Part shown: positions 26,120-32,685 of the stretch, in pieces
Layout: every line of letters starts with the position of its first letter
Numbering within the stretch: the first letter of the stretch is position 1
Assembly: GCF_022267555.1 (NCBI RefSeq)
Contig: NZ_CP073586.1
Coordinates: forward strand, 2,595,501-2,659,500
Reading direction: 5' to 3'
From: Proteiniphilum propionicum
Lineage (GTDB): Bacteria > Bacteroidota > Bacteroidia > Bacteroidales > Dysgonomonadaceae
Length of the DNA stretch: 64,000 nt
Program-made: the position numbers and the translations under genes
The notes under the pieces: generated by a model
Database searches by the model: none
What the model was told of the DNA's origin: nothing
The model's input: the letters and a program-made list of their open reading frames with translations, nothing else

Positions 26120-26465
26120 GAGTTTAGGATGCGCATATTATTTTACATACCCAACTTAAATGGTAAACGCATGATCTCAATTTTCAAAATACTGATTATA
26201 AAATTCCTTGCTTATACCCGAAGATCGATGATGATCCTCTAATATAATTTCCTATTTTATTGGATACTATTAATCTCTAATCAATTTATTGTAAAACACT
26301 AAATTACCAAAATAATTTAAATTAACCAAATAAATGTGTAAAATTTTAATCACCTTCGTAAGGCTGCCGGGTAGACTGTCTATTGTTCATTAAAGGGCTA
26401 ATATCCCAACTGTTATAGTTGATTAATACCTCATTATCTTTCTTTTATCGTTTTGATAATTCGTT
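26120..26465 (-). pseudogene. Scar of an ASCH / PIN cassette (second copy)
   Basis: Bases 26124-26222 match the C-terminal half of the ASCH gene (2638-2755) with about 90% identity but contain several changes, and the 5' half is gone. After about 45 bp of other sequence, 26275-26465 match 4203-4390, the region upstream of the truncated PIN frame. The complete PIN-GNAT-EVE gene and half of ASCH are thus deleted in this copy. It lies immediately upstream of cas13a. Confidence 0.65.
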
Positions 26466-26590
26466 TAACTGTCACTTTGATCATTTCGGAAAGAATGTTT
26501 TCATGTAGAAGTTTATAAAAGAGCACCATGATCTGGTCAAATACATCGGACTATTAAATCGCTGACACCAATATGCTAACACAACACATC

Positions 26591-26870
26591 CTATTCACCA
26601 AGGGGAGAGTAGGGGCCGTTCTTCACCTCGAAGATCACGGTCCCGCTTTCCAGTACCTCCAGCGTATCCCATTGACTGACGGGAATATGCACTCCATACA
26701 CACCTTCAAGCGGATTAACCAAAAACTCGGTGGCAAGCACTCTATCATCATTATAAAAAAGAACCTTTATAACAGTCGACAATCCATCATTGATTTCATT
26801 CTTCGTCGCTACAAAGACTCTGTTTCCAGTGAAAACATGGTCTTCCCCTACAGGTGCAAGAGTACCATGC
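26591..26870 (-). pseudogene. wbuC: wbuC C-terminal fragment, copy 3
   Basis: The minus strand encodes TGNRVFVATKNEINDGLSTV, then EFLVNPLEGVYGVHIPVSQW and LESGTVIFEVKNGPYSPL, the cupin half of WbuC. It is preceded by unrelated sequence (HQHGTLAPVGEDH) that I cannot assign. Across 26613-26834 it matches 21804-22025 with about 96% identity in the same orientation, so the two copies flank the cas13a unit as direct repeats. Its 5' half and its end are missing. Confidence 0.65.
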
Positions 26871-26915
26871 TGATGCAGCGTAACGTGAGCACTTTGGTTT
26901 CGGACGAGGACAAGG

Positions 26916-27110
26916 CTATATTTTGGTAGGTAAAGGTAGATGTGAAGCAAGTAAAAATTCTTGCAGCTTATCGTGAATGCCCGGTTGTTCTTTAGCGTAA
27001 TAGATGATAAATTGTAGGAGTTCCTCCCGGGAACACATCCACAAAAGATCGGTCAGTTTCTCCTCAGGCGCTTTTGCTACCTGTCGGATGTCTCTCTGGT
27101 ATGTTTCCAT
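26916..27110 (-). CDS. Small hypothetical protein (64 aa) of the XRE cassette
   Basis: The predicted protein is METYQRDIRQVAKAPEEKL, then TDLLWMCSREELLQFIIYYA, and a final acidic-helical part. It has no known domain that I recognise and is probably a helical cytoplasmic protein. A broken copy of its start (about 14735-14755, encoding TYWRDIRQG) lies after the XRE gene of copy A, so the cassette order XRE-XRE-coiled coil-64aa is ancestral. Whether it is expressed is uncertain. Confidence 0.45.
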   Translation of the reverse strand: METYQRDIRQVAKAPEEKLTDLLWMCSREELLQFIIYYAKEQPGIHDKLQEFLLASHLPLPTKI

Positions 27111-27152
27111 TGTCCGTACTTGTTTTAACGTTAAGTTAAGTCAAGTATATTT

Positions 27153-27335
27153 TTAGCGTTCGTCGCATTCCTGCAATCGGTCCAATTTCGTTCTCAGGTA
27201 TAGGATTTCTTCTCTCAGCCAGGTAATTTCCCGGTCTTTGGCAGCGGTCAGTTCATCCGCTGCTTTTTTGGGAATATAGTCGTGGAAAAAGACCTGCAGG
27301 ATATTGAGCAGTTCTATTCTTTCTCTTTTTTTAAA
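27153..27335 (-). other. Conserved -1 reading-frame extension of the XRE gene, copy B
   Basis: As in copy A, the XRE frame contains TTTAAAAAAAG (27335 to 27325, minus strand) just before its stop. The -1 frame is open for exactly 60 codons to TAA at 27153-27155. It encodes LLNILQVFFHDYIPKKAADE and TWLREEILYLRTKLDRLQEC. The differences from copy A are mostly synonymous or conservative, as expected for a translated frame. There is no in-frame ATG, GTG or TTG start before its end. Confidence 0.6.
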
Positions 27336-27724
27336 GATTCGAACTTCTCCCTCTCTTTCTCTATGAGTTTTTCAAATAGATTCATAACTTCCTCTATTGG
27401 AAAATTATTGAAAGTGTGAATATTTCCGGTACTGGTTTTCACACCGCAATTCTCATAAAAATGGTTTGTATTGTTAAGGACTGCTTCCTCATTGAATTTT
27501 TTTAAACCTTCGACTGTTACCCCTAACGCCGATGCTATTTCATTTAAACGAGCATCATCCATTTTCTCTGTCTGCTCCATTTTAGAGACGGCCTGCTTGG
27601 TTACACCCAAGATATCCCCCAAATCAGCCTGTGTCATCCCCCGTAGGCGGCGTACTCTTTCAATCTTTCTACCTATATGTAAAGTATTGGTATAGTTCTC
27701 CATTCCCATAATTATTTCATCCAT
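27314..27724 (-). CDS. XRE-family transcriptional regulator, copy B
   Basis: The Cro/CI-type HTH is RRLRGMTQADLGDILGVTKQ plus AVSKMEQ, and the tail contains FNNFPIEEVMNLFEKLIEKE. The best start is probably MENYTNTLHIGRK (ATG at 27701-27703), which gives the HTH a short leader. It forms a tandem with the second XRE gene 25 bp upstream; both may be regulators of a mobile or capsule-linked locus. The stop after ESLKKEKE may be bypassed by a -1 shift. It is about 75% identical to copy A in the shared part. Confidence 0.8.
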   Translation of the reverse strand: MDEIIMGMENYTNTLHIGRKIERVRRLRGMTQADLGDILGVTKQAVSKMEQTEKMDDARLNEIASALGVTVEGLKKFNEEAVLNNTNHFYENCGVKTSTGNIHTFNNFPIEEVMNLFEKLIEKEREKFESLKKEKE

Positions 27725-27749
27725 TAGGTGTAATTACTGATAGTTATAT

Positions 27750-28175
27750 TTATCTGTTTTTCAACAAGTCAACTTTTTCTTTTTCGCTCTGTAGTAAACG
27801 CTCGTAGAGTTCAATTACTTTTTCAAGAGGATTGAACTGTTGGGATATTGAGTTTGCACCCTGTTCAAGATGAGCTATTGAGGTGGATGTAGCAGACTGC
27901 TCAAACGTATTGTCTCTGATATTGTTTATATTGTAAATAGCCTTTTCCACGTCAAAATCCCGGATCACTTCCGGGGAGATCCCCAACACGCCGGCAATCT
28001 GCGATAACATTTCTTCTTCAATTTCTTCCTGCTGTTCAATCTTCGACACTTCCTGCTGGCTTATACCCAGATCAGCAGCCAAAGCTTCCTGTTTCACACC
28101 AAAATACATCCGGACCCTCTGCACATTCCGTCCGGTATGCCTTTTCCTTAATTTGTCTGTCGTTTCAGCAACCAT
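27750..28175 (-). CDS. XRE-family transcriptional regulator (second of the tandem)
   Basis: Start chosen at ATG 28173-28175 (MVAETTDKLRKRHTGRNVQR) because it matches the other copy and is preceded by a plausible ribosome-binding region. The HTH is VKQEALAADLGISQQEVSKI. The C-terminal part is a linker followed by FNPLEKVIELYERLLQSEKE, a short coiled coil typical of Bacteroidota XRE proteins that form oligomers. It is full length (141 residues), unlike the copy at 17065-17388. Confidence 0.8.
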   Translation of the reverse strand: MVAETTDKLRKRHTGRNVQRVRMYFGVKQEALAADLGISQQEVSKIEQQEEIEEEMLSQIAGVLGISPEVIRDFDVEKAIYNINNIRDNTFEQSATSTSIAHLEQGANSISQQFNPLEKVIELYERLLQSEKEKVDLLKNR

Positions 28176-28320
28176 CTTATTGTTTTTTTGTGATATGTTA
28201 AATACAAAGATAGTAAAAATCAATTGGTTCCGAGTATAAATCAACTCTGTTTTTTATGTAAAAACACATAAGGTTTTTAAACTGGAGCTAATTGTATTTA
28301 ATCTTTTTTATTACTCTTGT

Positions 28321-28340
28321 ATCGGACAAGCTGATCCGAT
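28321..28340. repeat. Inverted repeat upstream of the XRE tandem
   Basis: ATCGGA (28321-28326) and TCCGAT (28335-28340) form a perfect 6-bp inverted repeat with an 8-bp centre, about 145 bp upstream of the XRE start. It could be an operator for an XRE dimer or a simple hairpin. Confidence 0.3.
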
Positions 28341-28349
28341 GGTAATATA

Positions 28350-28502
28350 TTATACTAAAAGATTAATTGAATGGATGTAAAGGTTAATGTAGGCCAGAGT
28401 AACTCCGTATTGACGGCTGATGAGCTCCGAATCCTCTCCACACAACAAGGATAAAACAATTTCAACCTTGATTTTCGATGTGAAATTCTTCCTCTCTTCC
28501 AT
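28350..28502 (-). pseudogene. Short HTH fragment of a transposase-like protein
   Basis: From ATG 28500-28502 the minus strand reads MEERKNFTSKIKVEIVLSLL, then CGEDSELISRQYGVTLA, and stops after 50 residues. The pattern (basic start, KVEIVLSLL, SRQYGVT) is that of the HTH_Tnp_1 domain at the start of IS3-type OrfA proteins. The rest is missing. The remaining part of 28176-28735 shows no gene. Confidence 0.45.
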
Positions 28503-28735
28503 TGCAGTTGTAAAAATAACTTTTATTTTTTACTGATCGGTTTTTTTGAGGGCTAATATAGTTTAATGCTTCGTTAAAACATCATATATAATACTGACAC
28601 TCAATAATTTATGCCGGATCCTCAAAGAGTATCATACTCTATTGATATTCAGTGAATTATGAAATTGTTTTAAATAAATTACCGAAGTATTGATAGTTAT
28701 AACAAAAATTTAGACACCGTTTATAATTACACCCC

Positions 28736-30238
28736 CTACTCCAATGATACAAGAAGCTTCTCCAGACTATATTCATCATCAATAAGAACTTCACGGGGAC
28801 AGCTGCCTCGACAAGCACCCACTATGCCGGCAGCCTCAAGCTGATCCATTAACCTCCCGGCTCTGTTATAACCGATACTGAATTTACGTTGAATAAGAGA
28901 TGTAGAGCCTTGTTGATGCACAACAATAAGACGTGCAGCCTCATCAAACAATATATCTCTATCGTTTAAATCAACACACTCTAAGTCTTGTGAATATAGT
29001 AAAACTTCAGGTAAAGGATAAGCACAATCAAAACCTTGCTGACTCCCAATAAAGCTAGCAATCCTATTCACCTCATCAGTCGATATAAAAGGAACCTGCA
29101 CCCGTAATTTTAGCAACTCGTCTTTATAAATAGCATCTCCATTACCCGATAGACTCTCCGCGCCGTCCTCATCCAATATTATCCTTGAATCCTCCCTGCT
29201 TGCCATTCTAAAAGCAATACGCACTGGAAAGCTAGTCTTAATATCTTTAGCAATAACATCATGAGATGGACGTTGTGTAGAAAGGATAAGATGAATACCC
29301 ACTAAATGAGCCCTACTTACAAGCCTTTTTATATACAACTCCCCTTCACCCATAACCAAATCAGCGTAATTATCAATAATCACCACAATGTATGGCATAT
29401 ACCTAAATCCTCTTGAAGGATTAATCCCCCTTTTCCTGAAGAGAGCATTATACTCCTTAAAACTTCTCACATTAGCTTTCATCAGCAACTCAATACGATC
29501 GTTCATTTCACGAGTTAATGACTCAAGAGTACGAAAAGCACCAAGCGTATCAGAAACAACATTAGTGTTATCAGGCAATTTTGCAAGAAAATGATTATCC
29601 ATAATTGAATATAAGCTCAACTCTATCTGTACTGGATCAAGCAGCACTAATTTAAGATCCGACGGATGTTTTTTATAAAGTAATGAAGCGATTATTACAT
29701 TCAATAAAACCGATTTCCCCTGACCCGTTGCCCCCGTCACCAGCATATGCCCCTTTTCGTTTAAATCTATAATAATGTTCTTATGAGTCAATGTACGACC
29801 AATAATCAAAGGAAGCTCATAATCTGTATCGATAAAATCATCCGACTCTATTATTGACTTAATCGGTAATTTAACGTGCTTTTTATTAGGAATGATAAAA
29901 CCAATAGCCCCCCTTTCAAATAGAGGTTCAATAGATATTTCTGAAATGCCCATATTGAATGAAAGCTCAGCTTGTAGATCCTTCACCCGGCTTAAGCGTA
30001 AACCTTTCCGGGGAACAATCTCATATAAGGTATTTGTATATCCAACCGTAGTTTTCAATGAGCTCACATCTATTCTATTTGCCTGCAAAGTATCTATCAA
30101 TTTCTTTTTCGTCTCAATAACCTCATTTGTTGAAAAAATAATATCATTCGGTTCCAACAAATCAATTGTAGGGCATACATAACCTGGCAACTCGAGCTTT
30201 GGGTCGTACTCTTTAAATATTTCTTCTAAATTCATCAT
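28736..30238 (-). CDS. FtsK/SpoIIIE-like DNA translocase without membrane domain
   Basis: This 500-residue protein begins directly with the soluble part of FtsK. It has a short alpha/beta domain, the motor domain with Walker A GATGQGKS (169-176), the STQRPS sensor motif (about residue 325), and a C-terminal winged-helix gamma-like domain (IQRKFSIGYNRAGRLMDQLE). It lacks the N-terminal transmembrane helices of cell-division FtsK, so it is a paralogue, probably of mobile-element or conjugation origin. The Walker B segment reads VVIIDNYADL (D289-N290), whereas FtsK proteins have DE at this position, so ATP hydrolysis may be impaired. It is not in an obvious operon. Confidence 0.85.
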   Translation of the reverse strand: MMNLEEIFKEYDPKLELPGYVCPTIDLLEPNDIIFSTNEVIETKKKLIDTLQANRIDVSSLKTTVGYTNTLYEIVPRKGLRLSRVKDLQAELSFNMGISEISIEPLFERGAIGFIIPNKKHVKLPIKSIIESDDFIDTDYELPLIIGRTLTHKNIIIDLNEKGHMLVTGATGQGKSVLLNVIIASLLYKKHPSDLKLVLLDPVQIELSLYSIMDNHFLAKLPDNTNVVSDTLGAFRTLESLTREMNDRIELLMKANVRSFKEYNALFRKRGINPSRGFRYMPYIVVIIDNYADLVMGEGELYIKRLVSRAHLVGIHLILSTQRPSHDVIAKDIKTSFPVRIAFRMASREDSRIILDEDGAESLSGNGDAIYKDELLKLRVQVPFISTDEVNRIASFIGSQQGFDCAYPLPEVLLYSQDLECVDLNDRDILFDEAARLIVVHQQGSTSLIQRKFSIGYNRAGRLMDQLEAAGIVGACRGSCPREVLIDDEYSLEKLLVSLE

Positions 30239-30348
30239 TTCCTTTTTGTCATTAAGTCTTGATTTTTCTCTTTGTCTTGAGACGCATTCCTTTTCAATAA
30301 TTAAAATTTTGGCTTAGGGGAGTCCCTTTATTCGTGAATAGACTTTTA

Positions 30349-30500
30349 TTATTTCTCCTCTTCATTGGCAACCCCAAAGGGGATATGAACAAGAGGTGTA
30401 TTTTTCACTGCTTTCGTATCAAGATTATCCATTTGATCATCAAAATAGAGATGAGGTTTCATTATCTCTAGTATTCGTGATTTGTCGCGATACAAGAGCT
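30349..30500 (-). pseudogene. C-terminal fragment of a HAD-type 5'-nucleotidase
   Basis: The minus-strand frame encodes LLYRDKSRILEIMKPHLYFD, then DQMDNLDTKAVKNTPLVHIP, FGVANEEEK and a stop at 30349-30351. FDDQ followed by a VHIPFG(V/I)AN ending resembles the C-terminus of bacterial 5'-nucleotidases of the NT5C type. No start or catalytic DxD part is found upstream. Confidence 0.4.
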
Positions 30501-30504
30501 TATT

Positions 30505-30621
30505 TTATTTTACGGCATTATCTACAAAAACAGCAAACCTTACACTTACTCGTTTTCTAGCAGTTGCATAGAAATCACCTCCGGAACCCTGCTTGTCCTT
30601 TCTTTGCTTAAAATCGCTCAT
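30505..30621 (-). CDS. Small hypothetical ORF (38 aa)
   Basis: Starting at ATG 30619-30621, it reads MSDFKQRKDKQGSGGDFYAT, then ARKRVSVRFAVFVDNAVK and stop. It is basic and has an internal pattern like the start of a larger protein, so it may be a fragment rather than a gene. The interval 30622-30764 holds nothing I can name. Confidence 0.25.
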   Translation of the reverse strand: MSDFKQRKDKQGSGGDFYATARKRVSVRFAVFVDNAVK

Positions 30622-30764
30622 ATAATTATTGTAAAACCTAAGAAATGGCATATACACTTTATTACCGGTTCGTGCTTTATTCATGTCATTAATTTCCCTT
30701 TCGTTTTTCCTCCTCTATACGTGGGCGCGGTAGCTCTTTTGCATTATATTGTTTGGCTTTTTTA

Positions 30765-31052
30765 TCAAGCCAATCTTACAAAATTATTTTCAAGTTTCAC
30801 ATTAAAATTTATCTCCGCTTTTAAAGCCTTAAAAACTTTTATAATTGTATCAATTGTTGCACTATTTGCGCTGTGCTCAAGTTTTGAAATTTGTGCTTTT
30901 TGAACGCCAACTAGTCTGCCCAGTTCTTCCTGAGTCAAATTACGTTCTAGTCTGGCAGTTTTAATCATTTTACCTAATACATCCATACGAAGTTCGTATT
31001 CGTATTCGTCTCTCTCTTTTGTCCCAATCTTGCCGATATATTTGTTTTTCAT
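30765..31052 (-). CDS. XRE/HigA-type antitoxin
   Basis: This 95-residue protein has the HTH KTARLERNLTQEELGRLVGV plus QKAQISKLEH and a tail TIIKVFKALKAEINFNVKLE, as in HigA/RelB-type XRE antitoxins whose toxin gene comes first. The original start is probably upstream (ATG near 31090, MATKK), separated by a frameshift in a run of eight A residues (T on the plus strand, about 31076-31083); one A fewer would join both parts. The DNA-binding domain is complete in the present frame. The upstream toxin is deleted internally. Confidence 0.75.
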   Translation of the reverse strand: MKNKYIGKIGTKERDEYEYELRMDVLGKMIKTARLERNLTQEELGRLVGVQKAQISKLEHSANSATIDTIIKVFKALKAEINFNVKLENNFVRLA

Positions 31053-31096
31053 TTCAGCAAGCGAATAGGTCTTGATTTTTTTTAGTTGCCATAATT

Positions 31097-31216
31097 TTAC
31101 TTCTTTTGTTTACTTTCAAAATATTTTTCTCTCAGTTTCACCGCTCTTTCAATCGAGTCAAGTTGAGCGATAAATTCATCCGCTTCGTCCATAAATCTTG
31201 TCTCAAAATATCTCAT
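31097..31216 (-). pseudogene. RelE/HigB-type toxin with large in-frame deletion
   Basis: The 39-residue frame joins a toxin N-terminus (MRYFETRFMDEADEFIAQLD) to a typical toxin C-terminus (ERAVKLREKYFES). About 60-70 central residues expected for the RelE-type RNase fold are missing, while the frame and start/stop codons are kept. It lies directly before the antitoxin, in the usual toxin-first order, so a toxin gene has been disarmed by deletion. Confidence 0.55.
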
Positions 31217-31328
31217 TATAATTTGTTTCTATTAACAGGACAAAGATACAAAATGTTTCCAAATATTGAAACTTCATGATGCCAAAATTTTGCAGGACGT
31301 TTTTTTAAGCTGACTCACAGTTGACAGT

Positions 31329-32462
31329 TTATTTCAGGTTGATAATAACCTCTGCTACCCGTTTAATATCCTCGTTCGTGAGGGTAGGGCCCGATGGAAG
31401 GCAAAGCCCGTCGTTGAACAGCCGTTCAGAAGTACTATCCCCATAGAAAGCGCAGTTGTCAAAAACCGGTTGCAGGTGCATCGGCTTCCATAGCGGACGT
31501 GTTTCAATATTCTCACTCTCCATGGTAAGTCGGATATCCTCCCTTGTGAAACCTGCAATATCAGGTTCCACAATAATGCATGTCAGCCAGTAGTTCGATG
31601 CAAATTGTGCCGACGGATTCGTTTGAAACGATATCCCCGGCACCTCTTTCAGTAATTTACGGTAAAGCTGATTAATCTCACGGCGGCGTGCTATATGATC
31701 CTCCAGCACCATCATCTGTCCCCTGCCAATGCCGGCACATATATTGCTCATCCGGTAGTTATACCCAATGTGCGAATGCTGGTAGTGTGGCGCCTTGTCG
31801 CGTGCCTGGGTGGCATAAAACATTGTTCGTTTGGCTTCCTCTTCCGTGCTGCATACCAGCGCCCCGCCGCCCGATGTAGTAATCATCTTGTTCCCGTTGA
31901 ACGAGAGGCACGCAAACTCGCCGAATGTGCCGCACTTCCTGCCTTTAAACTCCGAGCCCAATGCTTCCGCTGCATCCTCCAGAACCGGAATCCCGTATTG
32001 CCCGGCAATAGCCATTACTTCATCCATCTTTGCCGGCATCCCATACAGATGCACCGGAATGATCGCTTTTGGCTTTTTCCCTGTTTTGGCTATACGATCT
32101 TCAATTGCGTCATGAAGATGTCCCGGGCACATGTTCCACGTATCCGGTTCGCTATCCACAAAAACTGGCGTAGCACCCAGATACTTGATAGGATTAGCCG
32201 AAGCCGCAAATGTAAAGCTCTGGCAGATCACCTCGTCGCCCGGGCCTACACCAAGCTGGATCAAGCCCAGGTGGATTGCCGCCGTGCCGGCACTTAAAGC
32301 TACCACATGTTTATCTTCATCCAGGAATTTCTCTAAGTCATTTTCAAATCCGTTCACATTAGGCCCCAGTGGCACCACCCAGTTGGTGTCGAACGCCTCC
32401 TGTATAAATCTCTGCTCCTGCCCCCCCATATGGGCGAGAGAAAGCCAAATACGTTCAGTCAT
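31329..32462 (-). CDS. DegT/DnrJ/EryC1-family PLP sugar aminotransferase
   Basis: This 377-residue enzyme contains the PLP lysine in SFNGNKMITT (K192), SAGTAAIHLGL for phosphate binding (about 57-67) and LEDAAEALGS (161-170). These mark nucleotide-sugar aminotransferases such as PglE/WecE, which convert a 4-keto sugar into the 4-amino sugar. It is the last gene of the capsule operon, 4 bp after the ACP gene. With the NeuD-like acetyltransferase (36745) and PglC-like transferase (37390) it could make a 4-acylamido sugar such as a bacillosamine derivative. No PglF-type dehydratase is close by. Length is normal. Confidence 0.9.
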   Translation of the reverse strand: MTERIWLSLAHMGGQEQRFIQEAFDTNWVVPLGPNVNGFENDLEKFLDEDKHVVALSAGTAAIHLGLIQLGVGPGDEVICQSFTFAASANPIKYLGATPVFVDSEPDTWNMCPGHLHDAIEDRIAKTGKKPKAIIPVHLYGMPAKMDEVMAIAGQYGIPVLEDAAEALGSEFKGRKCGTFGEFACLSFNGNKMITTSGGGALVCSTEEEAKRTMFYATQARDKAPHYQHSHIGYNYRMSNICAGIGRGQMMVLEDHIARRREINQLYRKLLKEVPGISFQTNPSAQFASNYWLTCIIVEPDIAGFTREDIRLTMESENIETRPLWKPMHLQPVFDNCAFYGDSTSERLFNDGLCLPSGPTLTNEDIKRVAEVIINLK

Positions 32463-32466
32463 AATA

Positions 32467-32685
32467 TTATTGCCGTTTTTCCTGAATCATCGATTCTACA
32501 ATAGATAAACTTGTCATAGAAGCAATTTCTTCCGGTTCAAAAGAAACATCAAATGCTGTCTCTAATTCGATTATAAAATTCAGATGTCTTAATGAATCCC
32601 AGTTTTCACAATTGTTTTGATTGGTATCATCGTGTACTTGTACTTCAAACACCTCGGTAGCTATTTCTTTTATTTTTTCTTTCAT
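32467..32685 (-). CDS. Acyl carrier protein
   Basis: This 72-residue protein shows the ACP fold with the phosphopantetheine serine in ENWDSLRHLNFIIELE (S near residue 31) and an acidic helix III. It overlaps the upstream FkbH-like gene by 4 bp, so the two are translationally coupled. FkbH-like HAD enzymes load a three-carbon unit onto such an ACP in known pathways. It is separate from the fatty-acid ACP and forms part of the cassette that probably builds an acyl group for the polysaccharide. Confidence 0.85.
   Translation of the reverse strand: MKEKIKEIATEVFEVQVHDDTNQNNCENWDSLRHLNFIIELETAFDVSFEPEEIASMTSLSIVESMIQEKRQ

Noticed and set aside
26040-26120. Additional degenerate CRISPR repeat or leader upstream of cas13a
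   Set aside because: No stretch resembling the ACTACAAC end or the CCCAAAAT stem was found there.
31695-32297. 200-residue plus-strand frame opposite the DegT gene
   Set aside because: It is antisense to an intact aminotransferase with all motifs and has no protein-like domain of its own.
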